This document shows, one piece after another, positions 32,684 through 43,946 of a stretch of DNA of 64,000 nucleotides (its first letter is position 1; every line of letters starts with the position of its first letter). The stretch lies in the NCBI GenBank assembly GCA_902544525.1, contig CACCCN010000003.1:113818-177817 (forward strand). The letters are read 5' to 3'. The position numbers were made by a program, and so were the translations under genes. Source of the DNA: an uncultured Pelagibacteraceae bacterium. GTDB taxonomy: Bacteria > Pseudomonadota > Alphaproteobacteria > Pelagibacterales > AG-422-B15. Below the pieces are notes generated by a model. It saw only the letters and a program-made list of their open reading frames with translations, was not told the origin of the DNA and ran no database searches.

Positions 32684-34504
32684 ATGGTTTTAAATTTAAG
32701 TGTTCCAGAATTAAAAGAATTAAAGCCCAAGATAACAGTCATAGGTGTTGGTGGTGCCGGAGGCAATGCTATCAATAATATGATTGATTCAGGATTAGCA
32801 GGTGTTGACTTTGTTGCAGCTAATACAGATGCACAAGCACTATCTAAATCTTGCAGTGATTGTAAAATACAGTTAGGAGTTCAAATCACAAAAGGACTTG
32901 GTGCCGGTTCACATCCAGATATTGGTAAATCTTCTGCCGACGAAACTAAGCATGAAATAATGGAGCATCTTGATGGTACTAATATGCTCTTCATTACAGC
33001 TGGTATGGGTGGCGGAACTGGAACTGGTGCAGCTCCAGTAATTGCCAGAGTTGCCAAAGAATTAGGTATCCTAACAGTTGCGGTAGTAACTAAGCCTTTT
33101 CAGTTTGAAGGTGCAGGAAGAATGCGAATAGCAGAACAAGGTCTTAAAGAATTGGAAGGTCTTGTGGATACAACAATTGTAATTCCAAACCAAAATCTAT
33201 TTAAAGTCGCTGATGAAAAAACTACGTTTAATGACGCTTTTGCAATGGCTGATGAAGTACTACATGCCGGGGTCAGAAGTATTACTGACTTAATGGTAGT
33301 TCCTGGACTTATAAATTTAGATTTTGCTGATGTAAGAACAATTATGAATAACATGGGTAGAGCAATGATGGGAACAGGAGAAGCAGAAGGCGAGAACAGA
33401 GCGGTTGACTGTGCTCAAGCAGCAATTGCAAACCCATTATTAGATGACTACTCTTTAGATGGAGCTAAAGGTCTTTTAATCAATATTACTGGTGGCACTG
33501 ACTTAACTCTATTTGAAGTAGATAAGGTAACTAATGCAATTAGAGCGGAAGTCCATCCTGATGCAGATGTGATCGTTGGCTCTATTTTTGATGAAAGAAT
33601 GGAAGGTAAGGTTAGAGTATCAGTTGTTGCTACGGGTTTAGGACCACAAATAACACCTGGCCGAAGAATTGTTGATCTATCTGTTTCAAATACGGTCAGT
33701 AATCAGGCCAACATTAACAATGGTGCATCCATGCCAAATGTAAGTATGGAGTCTGATGAAGAAGCGCGCATAAAAGCAGAAGCCGAAGAAGCTCGTTTAG
33801 CAGTAGAAGCCGAAGAAGCTCGTTTAGCAGCAGAAGCCGAAGAAGCTCGACTAGCAGCCGAAGCCGAAGAAGCTCGTTTAGAAGCCGAAGCCGAAGCCGA
33901 AGCCGAAGCCGAAGCTGAGGCAGCTAGACTTGCAGCCGAAGCTGAAAAAGTTCGTTTAGCTGCAGAAGCCGAAGAATCCAGACTAGCAGCCGAAGCCGAA
34001 GAAGCTAGACTAGCAGCAGAAGCTGAAGAAGCTCGTAGATTAGCTGAAGCAGAAGCCAATGCAGAAGCTGAAAGAGAACGCTTAGCGGCAGAAGCAGAAG
34101 AGGAAGGTCTATTAGCTGAAGCAGAGTTAATTGATCATGATGAGTCTGAGGATTTAGCGGAACAAGTAGAAATGCCATCTGTTATTGAAGATGAGCATGA
34201 AGAAGAAGTTGTTCAGGCAGAATCTGAAGATGATACTAGTCTTATTGACGAAATTACGCCGCAAGTAGCTAGTGAAGAGGAAATTGCTGGAGAGGATTAT
34301 TCAAGCATAATCGATCTAATATCAGACTCAAAAGATAACAATGAAATTGAGAGTGATGATGGACAGAGCGAATTACCTGATTTATTTTCAACTACAAGTG
34401 AAACTTTGAACAAAGATAAATCTGATAAAACTGAAAATCACTCGGATAATAATGATGATGATTATTTAGAAATTCCAGCATTCTTAAGACGTCAGAGTAA
34501 ATGA
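32684..34504 (+). CDS. ftsZ: Cell division protein FtsZ with long Glu/Ala/Arg repeat linker
   Basis: [18 protein letters not shown], tubulin signature [11 protein letters not shown]7-loop [12 protein letters not shown]-terminal peptide [10 protein letters not shown]. Confidence 0.98.
   Translation: MVLNLSVPELKELKPKITVIGVGGAGGNAINNMIDSGLAGVDFVAANTDAQALSKSCSDCKIQLGVQITKGLGAGSHPDIGKSSADETKHEIMEHLDGTNMLFITAGMGGGTGTGAAPVIARVAKELGILTVAVVTKPFQFEGAGRMRIAEQGLKELEGLVDTTIVIPNQNLFKVADEKTTFNDAFAMADEVLHAGVRSITDLMVVPGLINLDFADVRTIMNNMGRAMMGTGEAEGENRAVDCAQAAIANPLLDDYSLDGAKGLLINITGGTDLTLFEVDKVTNAIRAEVHPDADVIVGSIFDERMEGKVRVSVVATGLGPQITPGRRIVDLSVSNTVSNQANINNGASMPNVSMESDEEARIKAEAEEARLAVEAEEARLAAEAEEARLAAEAEEARLEAEAEAEAEAEAEAARLAAEAEKVRLAAEAEESRLAAEAEEARLAAEAEEARRLAEAEANAEAERERLAAEAEEEGLLAEAELIDHDESEDLAEQVEMPSVIEDEHEEEVVQAESEDDTSLIDEITPQVASEEEIAGEDYSSIIDLISDSKDNNEIESDDGQSELPDLFSTTSETLNKDKSDKTENHSDNNDDDYLEIPAFLRRQSK
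33758..34129 (+). repeat. In-frame 24-bp repeat tract in ftsZ (GAAGCCGAAGAAGCTCGTTTAGCA-like; EAEEARLA units)
   Basis: Repeated 8-residue units A-E-A-E-E-A-R-L visible in DNA and protein. Confidence 0.93.
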
Positions 34505-35487
34505 ATGGAGATACTTTAGAGCATACTCCAGTTTTACTAAATGAAGTTATTAGAACAATTAATCCGCAGTCAGGAAAATTGTATTTTGATGCAACATTTG
34601 GTTGGGGAGGGTATACCAAAAAACTTTTAGACTCATGCGCTTGTCAAGTAATTGCAATTGACCAAGATCCCAAAGTTAAATCTAGAGCAAAAGAATTTAA
34701 AAGAGAATATGGAACAAGATTTAATTTTATTGAAAGTAAATTTAGTGAAATATGTTCAGTTTTAAAAAAACTTAATACAAAAAAAGTAGATGGTTTTATG
34801 TTTGATATAGGTGTTTCATCTATGCAATTAGATAATCCCCAAAGAGGATTTTCATTTAATAAAGAAGGTCCTTTAGACATGAGGATGGGCAATAGTGAGT
34901 TGACTGCTGAAGAATTTATTAATTCAGTATCAGAAGATGAGTTAGCAGATATAATTTATAACTATGGTGACGAACGTAAATCTAGAAAGATTGCAAAATT
35001 AATAGTTGAGCATAGAAAGATTAATCCAATAAAAACTACACTTCACTTGGCAGACATTGTTTTAAAAGCAAATCCAAAAAAAAATAATCACAAAAAACAT
35101 CCAGCAACTAAAACATTTCAAGCAATAAGAATATACTTAAATGACGAATTTAATGAATTATTTGCCGGTTTAACTAATGCCGAACAAACACTTAGTGAAG
35201 ATGGAAAAATTTGTGTGGTAACATTTCATTCTTTAGAAGATAAAATAGTTAAAAATTATTTTTATAAGTCTTCTGGTAAGGATTACTCAAGTTATAAAAA
35301 TTTACCAGTGGAAACTAATGATAGCGAAGCTTCACTAATACCAGGAAAAAAAGCAATTAAACCATCAAAAGAAGAAATTGAAACCAACATAAGGGCTCGA
35401 TCAGCAAAACTTAGGTATGCCACAAGAACATCTTCTTTGCCAAATAATTTTACGCTTGATGATATTGGTTTTCGGGAGTTTTGTTAA
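34501..35487 (+). CDS. rsmH: 16S rRNA (cytosine(1402)-N4)-methyltransferase
   Basis: [56 protein letters not shown] overlap with ftsZ stop. Confidence 0.96.
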   Translation: MNGDTLEHTPVLLNEVIRTINPQSGKLYFDATFGWGGYTKKLLDSCACQVIAIDQDPKVKSRAKEFKREYGTRFNFIESKFSEICSVLKKLNTKKVDGFMFDIGVSSMQLDNPQRGFSFNKEGPLDMRMGNSELTAEEFINSVSEDELADIIYNYGDERKSRKIAKLIVEHRKINPIKTTLHLADIVLKANPKKNNHKKHPATKTFQAIRIYLNDEFNELFAGLTNAEQTLSEDGKICVVTFHSLEDKIVKNYFYKSSGKDYSSYKNLPVETNDSEASLIPGKKAIKPSKEEIETNIRARSAKLRYATRTSSLPNNFTLDDIGFREFC

Positions 35488-35826
35488 ATGATAAAAAATA
35501 TATTCAAGCTATTTCTAGTCTCATTTTTTATTTTTGGAATCATAGGAATATCAATTGTTAAAAATATCTCCGTTCAAAAAAAGAATTATATTTCTCAATT
35601 ACAACTTGAGCTACACAAACAACAAGAAGCTTATGATATTTATAGGATTGAGTGGGATCATTTAACTTCTCCAATTAATTTAGGTTCAAAAATTAATGGT
35701 TATACACTTGAAAGTTACAATAAAACATTTGTTATTATTAATGAAGAGTTATTGGTACCAAAGTATAAAAACGAGTTAGATGAGATGATGAATGTAAATA
35801 TTAATAATAAAAATTCTGGCAGATAA
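35488..35826 (+). CDS. ftsL: FtsL-like division protein
   Basis: Small single-TM protein between rsmH and ftsI; ...QEAYDIYRIEWDHLTSPINL. Confidence 0.7.
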   Translation: MIKNIFKLFLVSFFIFGIIGISIVKNISVQKKNYISQLQLELHKQQEAYDIYRIEWDHLTSPINLGSKINGYTLESYNKTFVIINEELLVPKYKNELDEMMNVNINNKNSGR

Positions 35827-35836
35827 GTAATCAATA

Positions 35837-37567
35837 ATGAAACGCTACAGCGGTAAAAAAAGAATTGATATAAACCAAAAGAGTTTTGCATTTACGCATA
35901 GATATGATGAAAATAAATTTTATACAGAAAAAAATTTAACGAAAGCTAATATCTTTTTAACAAAGATTAATAATAGGTTAATTTTAGCCTCGTTGTTTTT
36001 TACAGCAATATTTTTAGTCGTTGCTATTAAGATTATTGAGGTAAATCTATTTAATACCAACGAACAGGCTATATTTAATAAAAGTTATACTGATGCAAGA
36101 GGAAACATATTAGATCGAAATAATAACCCGCTTACTGCTAACTTAAGACTTGCTAACATTGGTGCTTATCCTGATAAAATTACTGATAAGAAAAAATTTA
36201 TAAACAATATTGTTTCTATATTTCCTGAAATTAATAGAGGACATCTTGAAAAAAAAGTAAATGGAGCAAATTATTTTTGGATTAAAAGAAATGTTACTAA
36301 TTTCTACCTACAACAAATTTATGATACAGGAGAAACAGGAATAGCAATAACGCCATCATATCTAAGAAAATATCCACATAATGAATTAGTTAGTCATGTT
36401 TTGGGTGATGTCGATATTGAAAATATTGGTATTAAAGGCATTGAAAAATCATTCAACAGTAAAATATCTAGAAATGAGTTTGTGTCTTCAATTGATATTC
36501 AGGTTCAATACGCAGTTAGAGATGAATTGCTAAAAGGGATCAAAAAATTTAAAGCACTTGGAGCGTCTGGAATTTTAATGGATGTTAATACTGGAGAAAT
36601 TATTTCAATGGTATCACTTCCAGATTTTAATCCAAATCATCCTGTAGAAGATTTACAAAATCAAAAATACTTTAACAAAAACACTCTTGGAATATATGAA
36701 TTCGGTTCAGTTATGAAGACATTTACAACAGCGATAGGGCTAGAAGAAGATATTTTTAGTCTTAATAGTTTTTATCCTATTCCAAAAAGAATTAAAGTTG
36801 GTAAGAATACTGTTGAAGATGTTCATGCACCATGTGAAGAAGCAAAATGTTCAGTTAAAGACATCTTCGTGCATTCTTCAAATGTTGGTACAATTCAGAT
36901 GGTGCGAGACATTGGAACAAACTTACAACAAATATATTTGGATAGATTAGGTTTATTAAGCAAGATAGAATTAAACTTACCAGAGCTTGCAAACCCACAA
37001 CAACCAGATCCTTGGAGGAAAGTGAACACCGACTCTATATCATATGGATATGGATTATCTATATCTCCCTTGCATTTAACTATGGCTACTGCCTCAGTAA
37101 TTAATGGAGGATATTTAATAAAGCCAACTTTAGAAAAAAAATTAAAAAGCAATAAAAAAGATTCAGAGCGAATATTTTCAAAAAAAACCAGCGATGAGAT
37201 GAAATATCTTTTTAACCAAGTAGTCTTAGAAGGTTCCGGCAAAGAGGCCTTTAAGAATAGCAGCAACAAATCGATTGTGGGTGGAAAAACGGGAACTGCT
37301 AGAATGATGAAAAATGGGACTTATAATAGAGATCATAAAATGACCTCATTCATCTCGGCTTTTCCAATTCATGATCCTAGGTACATCTTATTGACAGTAA
37401 TTGATAGACCAAGAGGTGTTGAAGAGGACTTTTATTGGACCAATGCTGGTTGGAATGCTGCCAAAGTCGGCAAACTTATTATTGATCGAATAAGTCCTAT
37501 TTTAGCCATAAATAACGAATATGAGTTAAATAATAATAATTTATTGATTAACACATCACTACAATAA
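35837..37567 (+). CDS. ftsI: Division-specific peptidoglycan transpeptidase FtsI (PBP3)
   Basis: EFGSVMKTFT (SxxK), SSN, GKTGTARM (KTG). Confidence 0.95.
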   Translation: MKRYSGKKRIDINQKSFAFTHRYDENKFYTEKNLTKANIFLTKINNRLILASLFFTAIFLVVAIKIIEVNLFNTNEQAIFNKSYTDARGNILDRNNNPLTANLRLANIGAYPDKITDKKKFINNIVSIFPEINRGHLEKKVNGANYFWIKRNVTNFYLQQIYDTGETGIAITPSYLRKYPHNELVSHVLGDVDIENIGIKGIEKSFNSKISRNEFVSSIDIQVQYAVRDELLKGIKKFKALGASGILMDVNTGEIISMVSLPDFNPNHPVEDLQNQKYFNKNTLGIYEFGSVMKTFTTAIGLEEDIFSLNSFYPIPKRIKVGKNTVEDVHAPCEEAKCSVKDIFVHSSNVGTIQMVRDIGTNLQQIYLDRLGLLSKIELNLPELANPQQPDPWRKVNTDSISYGYGLSISPLHLTMATASVINGGYLIKPTLEKKLKSNKKDSERIFSKKTSDEMKYLFNQVVLEGSGKEAFKNSSNKSIVGGKTGTARMMKNGTYNRDHKMTSFISAFPIHDPRYILLTVIDRPRGVEEDFYWTNAGWNAAKVGKLIIDRISPILAINNEYELNNNNLLINTSLQ

Positions 37568-38979
37568 TGGCACCAAACCTTTTATTAAGGATTCAAGCAA
37601 ACAATATTGCAATTGCTGGAATTGCCTGTGACAGCAGGAAGGTTAAAAAAAATTATTTATTCTTTGCAATAGAGGGCTCTAATACTGATGGCAACAAATT
37701 TATTAAAAAGGCAATAGAGAAGAAACCATCAGCAATAATCACTTCTAAAAAAAATGAAATTAAAACAAATATTCCAATAATCTTAGTTAAGAATGTTAGA
37801 AAAGAATATGCATCAATCATATATAAATTATCTCAAAGTAATATCGAGAAAAAAGTAGCAATAACTGGAACAAATGGAAAAACTTCTGTGGTCTATTACG
37901 TTCAATATTTGCTCAATTCATTAGGAAGTAAATGTGGAATTATTGGAACATTGGGTAATAACTCTAAATATATAAAATCAAACTTAACAACACCTGATCC
38001 ACTACAAATAAGTCAAATTATTCAGAGATTAGGAAAAGAAAAATATAAAACCATTGCAATGGAAGCATCAAGCCATGCTTTAGATCAAGGAAGATTATAT
38101 GGTTTAAATTTTGATATCTTAGCACTTACAAATATTTCACATGATCATTTAGATTATCATAAAACTATAAATAGTTACATAAATGCAAAATTAAAACTTT
38201 TTAAAGAAAATACAAAAAAAAATACAATTAATATTATTTCGAAAGACTTTAAGTATTATTCCCAAATCAGTAGAGAATTAAAGTCTAAAAAAATAAAATT
38301 TTTGACATTTGGTTTAAAAAATTCAGATTTTCAGATTTATGAGAAGTACAAGTCAAGAAGTAATATTACTATGCAACTCAATTATGACTCAAAAAATTAC
38401 TTATTTAAATTTGCCAACATGCCAAAGTTTCAAATTAATAACTTCCTATTAGCAGTAAGTATTGTTTCCAAGCTTGGATATAGATTACAAGATATGAAAT
38501 CATTATCATTAGAAGTACCAAGTGTTCCTGGAAGAATGGAATTAGCAGGTATTAAAAAGAATAAAGCAAAAATTTTTATAGATTTTGCGCACACACCTGA
38601 TGCCCTAGCCAATGTTTTGAAAGAAGCAAGGGAGATGTGTACGGGAAAACTTCACGTGGTTTTTGGCTGTGGCGGTGATAGGGATAAAGAAAAAAGACCA
38701 GTAATGGGAAAAATTGCAACTAAATACGCTGACAAAATAATAATAACTGATGACAATCCTAGAAATGAAGATCCTGATATAATTAGAAAGGAAATTATTG
38801 GTATATCAAAGAATATTCAAGAAATTGGCGACAGGAGAAGTGCTATTAAATATGCGGCAGACAGTTTAAGAAACCATGATATTTTAGTAATAGCTGGCAA
38901 GGGTCACGAAAAATATCAGATTATAAAGAATAAATCCTTACCCTTTGATGATGTTCAAATTTCTAAAAAATATTTGTAA
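37567..38979 (+). CDS. murE: UDP-MurNAc-tripeptide synthetase
   Basis: ITGTNGKTSVVYYVQYLL; DDNPRNEDP motif. Confidence 0.95.
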   Translation: MAPNLLLRIQANNIAIAGIACDSRKVKKNYLFFAIEGSNTDGNKFIKKAIEKKPSAIITSKKNEIKTNIPIILVKNVRKEYASIIYKLSQSNIEKKVAITGTNGKTSVVYYVQYLLNSLGSKCGIIGTLGNNSKYIKSNLTTPDPLQISQIIQRLGKEKYKTIAMEASSHALDQGRLYGLNFDILALTNISHDHLDYHKTINSYINAKLKLFKENTKKNTINIISKDFKYYSQISRELKSKKIKFLTFGLKNSDFQIYEKYKSRSNITMQLNYDSKNYLFKFANMPKFQINNFLLAVSIVSKLGYRLQDMKSLSLEVPSVPGRMELAGIKKNKAKIFIDFAHTPDALANVLKEAREMCTGKLHVVFGCGGDRDKEKRPVMGKIATKYADKIIITDDNPRNEDPDIIRKEIIGISKNIQEIGDRRSAIKYAADSLRNHDILVIAGKGHEKYQIIKNKSLPFDDVQISKKYL

Positions 38980-38982
38980 TTA

Positions 38983-40368
38983 ATGAAAAAGATAAGCTTA
39001 AATAGTGATGATATAAATAAAATCTTTAATTTAAATATTGAAAAACAATATTTTACGGGTTGCAATGTTGACTCGAGATTAATAAAAAAAGGAAATATTT
39101 TTTTTGCGATAAAGGGTAAATCAAATGATGGCAATAAGTATATTGCCGAAGCAAAAATTAATGGGGCAACACTCGCAATAGTTGAAAAAAAAGACCATAA
39201 AGTAAAAATACCACAAATTTTAGTTAACAAATCTCATTTAATATTAATTAAACTTGCTAAATTTATAAGAAATAATTCAAACTCAAAATTCATTGCAATT
39301 ACAGGCAGTGTTGGCAAAACAAGCACTAAAGATGCATTAGCACATATATTGAAAAATGAAAAAAATATTTTTTCTGCTCGTAAGTCCTATAATAATATTT
39401 TTGGTGTTCCATTAGAAATATTAAACATGCCTAGTAACACTAAAATAGGAATATTTGAAGTTGGAATGAATCATAAAAATGAAATCAAAAAATTAATTTC
39501 AATTTTAAAACCAAATATAGGAGTAATTTTAAATATAAATTATGTACATGGAGGTAATTTTAATAGTCTTAAAGATATTGCATTAGCTAAAGCAGAAATA
39601 ATTGATGAAAAATATCCTCTTGATACATTAATCGTTAATAAAGATACCACACACTTTAAATTAATTAATGCTAAAGCTAGGAAAATAAAAATAAAAAATA
39701 TTTTTACTTACTCGGCTAATAAAAATGCAAATATAATGCTTGATGATTTTAGAATAAATAAATCACAATTAAATATTGCTATTTGCATATATGAGGAAAA
39801 AAAAATTAAATATAAAATGAATTCAACCAATAGTTATTTAATAACTAACACCATGGCCTTAATTGCCTGTTTGAAGTCGATAAAATATGACCTTAATTTA
39901 ATTAAAAATTTGAAAGATTTAAGTATTACAAAGGGTCGAGGAAATATAACAAAACTAAAAAAAGACAATAAAATCATAAAGTTACACGATCATTCATACA
40001 ATTCAAGCCCCACATCTCTTTTTGCAAGTCTTAATTCATTTTTAAAGATAAGCAATCAAAAGAATCTAATTATAGTTGGCGATATGCATGAACTTGGTTC
40101 AAAATCAAACTATTATCATATTAAAGTTTTAAATTTTTTATCAAAAAATAGAAATAGTATTCATTTATTAGTTGGAAAAAATTTTTTTAAGAATAGAAAA
40201 AAGTATAGCTCTGCTAATATGCATTTTTTTAACAATGTTGAATATCTCAATAGTGAAATAGTAAATTTTGTTGAGCAAATTAACAAAATATTTATAAAAG
40301 GATCAAATTCGATAGGTTTATACAAAACCGTTAATTATTTAAATAATATAATGCAAATTAAAAAATGA
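38983..40368 (+). CDS. murF: UDP-MurNAc-tripeptide--D-Ala-D-Ala ligase
   Basis: [27 protein letters not shown]; position after murE. Confidence 0.93.
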   Translation: MKKISLNSDDINKIFNLNIEKQYFTGCNVDSRLIKKGNIFFAIKGKSNDGNKYIAEAKINGATLAIVEKKDHKVKIPQILVNKSHLILIKLAKFIRNNSNSKFIAITGSVGKTSTKDALAHILKNEKNIFSARKSYNNIFGVPLEILNMPSNTKIGIFEVGMNHKNEIKKLISILKPNIGVILNINYVHGGNFNSLKDIALAKAEIIDEKYPLDTLIVNKDTTHFKLINAKARKIKIKNIFTYSANKNANIMLDDFRINKSQLNIAICIYEEKKIKYKMNSTNSYLITNTMALIACLKSIKYDLNLIKNLKDLSITKGRGNITKLKKDNKIIKLHDHSYNSSPTSLFASLNSFLKISNQKNLIIVGDMHELGSKSNYYHIKVLNFLSKNRNSIHLLVGKNFFKNRKKYSSANMHFFNNVEYLNSEIVNFVEQINKIFIKGSNSIGLYKTVNYLNNIMQIKK

Positions 40369-41450
40369 TTTTATATATAATAGATTATCTCAGTCTAAAT
40401 AATTCAATACTTAACGTATTTAATTATATTACAATTAGATCTGGTTTGGCTTTAATGACTTCATTATTCGTTATTTTATTATTCGGGCCTTACTTAATTA
40501 AACTATTATCGAAACTTCAGGTTGACGGTCAACCTATTAGGCTAGATGGCCCTGAGAGCCACCTTGTTGCAAAAAAGGGAACACCTACAATGGGAGGATT
40601 TATTATTCTCTTATCTATTTTGATTTCAATTTTATTATGGAGTAATTACTCAAGCTTAATATTGTGGCCATGCGTGTTTATAATGCTCTCATTTGGAGCC
40701 ATTGGTTTTCTTGATGATTACACAAAACTTTCTAATAAATCTAGTGATGGGGTCAGTGGTAAAAATAAAATAATTCTTGAAATAATATGTAGTTTAATAT
40801 TTGTTTATTGGGCAACTACTCTTAACCTTGAGAATCAAGAGTTTTTATCCTTACCCTTTCTGAAAAATGTTTATATTAATTTGGGATACTTTTTTATACC
40901 TTTTGTTATTTTTGTAATAATCGGTTCAGCAAATGCCGTTAATTTAACTGATGGGCTAGATGGATTGGCTATTGTTCCAATTATGATTGTAGCCTTAACC
41001 TTTGCTCTAATCTGCTACTTAGTAGGTAATATAGTTTTTTCTGAATATCTTCTTATTAATTATGTCCCAGGAGCTGGAGAGTTAACTATTTTGTGTGGAG
41101 CATTAATTGGATCTGCTCTTGGTTTTTTATGGTATAACGCACCTCCAGCCATGGTGTTTATGGGAGATACTGGTTCACTTTCTTTAGGTGCAACTCTTGG
41201 AGCAATTGCAGTGATGATTAAGCACGAAATAGTTCTTGCAATTGTTGGAGGTTTATTTGTGGTTGAAGCTCTCTCGGTAATCATCCAAGTTGGATATTTT
41301 AAGCGCACAGGTAAAAGATTTTTTTTAATGGCGCCACTACATCATCATTTTGAAAAAAAAGGATGGCCAGAGTCACAAATTGTTATCCGATTTTGGATTA
41401 TTACTATTGTTTTAGCTATAATTGGACTAGCTACCTTGAAACTAAGATAA
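40365..41450 (+). CDS. mraY: Phospho-N-acetylmuramoyl-pentapeptide-transferase
   Basis: [60 protein letters not shown]. Confidence 0.97.
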   Translation: MILYIIDYLSLNNSILNVFNYITIRSGLALMTSLFVILLFGPYLIKLLSKLQVDGQPIRLDGPESHLVAKKGTPTMGGFIILLSILISILLWSNYSSLILWPCVFIMLSFGAIGFLDDYTKLSNKSSDGVSGKNKIILEIICSLIFVYWATTLNLENQEFLSLPFLKNVYINLGYFFIPFVIFVIIGSANAVNLTDGLDGLAIVPIMIVALTFALICYLVGNIVFSEYLLINYVPGAGELTILCGALIGSALGFLWYNAPPAMVFMGDTGSLSLGATLGAIAVMIKHEIVLAIVGGLFVVEALSVIIQVGYFKRTGKRFFLMAPLHHHFEKKGWPESQIVIRFWIITIVLAIIGLATLKLR

Positions 41451-41453
41451 TAA

Positions 41454-42806
41454 ATGATCTTTTCAAAAGTATTCCAAAATAAAAAAATCTTAATTTTGGG
41501 ATTAGGTATTACAGGTTTAAATTTATATAAAGCATTAAAAAAAAGCTCTGCAAATGTATATGTGTGGGACGACAATATTAAAATTAAAAATATTAAAAAT
41601 ATTAATTTAAATAAGTTTAAATTCAAAAACCTAGATTTCTGTGTACCTAGCCCCGGTATATCAACAAAAGGTAAAGAAGCACATCTAATAATAAAAATTT
41701 TAAAACAGAATAAGATCAAAATTATCAGTGAGTTAGATTTATTTCAGATATATTTAAACTCACAAAATAATTATAATAATGGAAACATAAAAATTATTGC
41801 AGTTACGGGTACAAATGGAAAATCTACTGTTGTATCAATTATCGATCACGTTCTTGATCGTTTGAAAATTAATAGAAGTCTAGTTGGCAATATTGGTAAA
41901 TCTATATTTGAATCAATTACGTTAAAAAATGGTTATTACATAATAGAAGTATCATCTTATCAATTAGAAACTACATCGTTGTTTAAGCCTAATTTTTCTA
42001 TATTAACAAATGTATCCAAAGATCATCTTGATAGGCATAAAACAATGCAAGAATATATAAGGCAAAAATTTAATATCTTTAAAAAACAATCTCTAAAAGA
42101 CACTGCAATAGTTTCTGTGGATTATAGTGGAACACAGAAATTCATAAAAAAATTATTAACTAAAGATAAATTGAATGTAATCAAAATCTCTGGAAAAAAT
42201 AAAAATTCAATTTACTATTACGATGATTATTCGATATACAAAAATAAAAAGATTCTTTTTAAGCCTTCAAACTATTCATTAAGAGGTAATCACAATTTTG
42301 AAAATATTACTCATGTTGTTGCACTGCTCGAATCGCAGGGAAATTTAAATACAACTAGTCTCAGAGCGATTAATGATTTTAGCGGTCTTTCTCATAGACA
42401 AGAAGTAGTTAGGAAAATTAAAAAAACACTATTTATTAATGACTCAAAAGCAACAAACATAGAATCTAGCGTTCCTGCCTTAAAATCATTTAAGAACATT
42501 TATTGGATTTGTGGAGGCATCACAAAATCAAAGGATATGAGAGTAGCGATTCCATATTTAAAAAATGTAAAAAAAATATTCATTATCGGATTAGAAAAGA
42601 AGATTTTTTTTGACGCTTTTGAAGATGTTGCTGAAATAGTTTATGTTAAAAATATGAACTCAGCAGTACAAATTTCATATTTAAATGCTAAGAAAGATAA
42701 TCAACATGCTTCTATTATTTTATCGCCAGCTGCAGCATCTTTTGATCAATATAAGAATTTCGAAACTAGAGGTAATGCATTTAAAAGAATTGTATCTAAT
42801 TTATAA
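41454..42806 (+). CDS. murD: UDP-N-acetylmuramoylalanine--D-glutamate ligase
   Basis: VTGTNGKSTVVSIID; SPAAASFDQYKNFETRGNAF. Confidence 0.95.
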   Translation: MIFSKVFQNKKILILGLGITGLNLYKALKKSSANVYVWDDNIKIKNIKNINLNKFKFKNLDFCVPSPGISTKGKEAHLIIKILKQNKIKIISELDLFQIYLNSQNNYNNGNIKIIAVTGTNGKSTVVSIIDHVLDRLKINRSLVGNIGKSIFESITLKNGYYIIEVSSYQLETTSLFKPNFSILTNVSKDHLDRHKTMQEYIRQKFNIFKKQSLKDTAIVSVDYSGTQKFIKKLLTKDKLNVIKISGKNKNSIYYYDDYSIYKNKKILFKPSNYSLRGNHNFENITHVVALLESQGNLNTTSLRAINDFSGLSHRQEVVRKIKKTLFINDSKATNIESSVPALKSFKNIYWICGGITKSKDMRVAIPYLKNVKKIFIIGLEKKIFFDAFEDVAEIVYVKNMNSAVQISYLNAKKDNQHASIILSPAAASFDQYKNFETRGNAFKRIVSNL

Positions 42807-42811
42807 AAAAT

Positions 42812-43930
42812 ATGAACAAACCTGATAATAAAAATGAGTTAACAATCATATCAAATTGGTGGTTCAATATCGATAAACAATTATTATTCTGCTTTTTAAT
42901 CTTATCTTTTTTTGGATTAGCAGTAAGTTTTACAATTAAACCAGGTGGATCATATGTAGATCAGGTAAGTTTAATTAATGCGTTTACAATTCAGTCTGTT
43001 TATTTATTTGCAGGGGTATTTATTTTTTTATTCCTATCTTTTCTTGATTTAAAAAAGTTAAGGAAATTAACTCCATTAATATTAATATTTTTATTAATAA
43101 TTTTTACATTGACTATTATCCCCGGGTTTGGAATTGAAAGAAAAGGTTCAACTCGATGGCTTGATTTAATACTGATAACTTTAATGCCAATAGAGTTAGT
43201 AAAGCCAGTATTTTGTGTTGGATTAGCACTGATACTTGAAAATAAAATCGATAACCAAAGCAATAACAAGTATTTGATTAGTTTTATAGTATATTTATTT
43301 ATAGCTTTAATTTTAGTCAGACAGCCCGATATTGGTCAGCTGGCAATTATATCTTCAATATTTGTGTCCAGTTTCTTTTTAAGTGGGTTTAGCTTTCCAG
43401 CATTAGTTGGGATCATATGTATAGGATTAGTGAGTTTCATAGGAATTTATTTTTTTAATTTTAATGTTCAAAATAGAATTAATGCTTTTTTTTCCCCAGA
43501 ACAATATGATGTTTCTCAAGTTAATAGATCAATTAATGCATTTAAAGAGGGCGGTTTTTTTGGAGTAGGACCTGGTGAAGGACAACTAAAGCATAATCTA
43601 CAAGAGTCTCACACAGATTATATATTTGCAGTAATTGGTGAGGAATATGGAGCAATAGGTTGCCTTGGTATACTTTTATTATTTTTTTATATAGCCTACA
43701 GAGTTTTTCAACGTGCTTATGATGAACAAGATCATTTCATTCAATTAAGTTTGTTTTCACTTACAGTATATCTAACATTTCAAACATTAGTGCATTCTGC
43801 AGTAAATTTAAATTTAATACCATCTACAGGAATGACATTGCCATTTATTAGCTATGGGGGTTCCTCAGTTTTAGGTATAGCATTAACATTGGGCCTAATT
43901 TTGCTACTCACAAAAAAAAGACACATTTAA
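42812..43930 (+). CDS. ftsW: SEDS glycosyltransferase FtsW
   Basis: Polytopic; RQPDIGQ, GPGEGQLKHNLQESHTDYIFAVIGEEYG, PFISYGGSSVL. Confidence 0.95.
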   Translation: MNKPDNKNELTIISNWWFNIDKQLLFCFLILSFFGLAVSFTIKPGGSYVDQVSLINAFTIQSVYLFAGVFIFLFLSFLDLKKLRKLTPLILIFLLIIFTLTIIPGFGIERKGSTRWLDLILITLMPIELVKPVFCVGLALILENKIDNQSNNKYLISFIVYLFIALILVRQPDIGQLAIISSIFVSSFFLSGFSFPALVGIICIGLVSFIGIYFFNFNVQNRINAFFSPEQYDVSQVNRSINAFKEGGFFGVGPGEGQLKHNLQESHTDYIFAVIGEEYGAIGCLGILLLFFYIAYRVFQRAYDEQDHFIQLSLFSLTVYLTFQTLVHSAVNLNLIPSTGMTLPFISYGGSSVLGIALTLGLILLLTKKRHI

Positions 43931-43946
43931 ATTTTAAGTTTTTTTT

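Noticed and set aside
33703-34059. 118-aa antisense ORF (Ala/Ser-rich) inside ftsZ
   Set aside because: Reverse reading of the GAAGCC repeat tract; low-complexity artefact opposite a certain gene.
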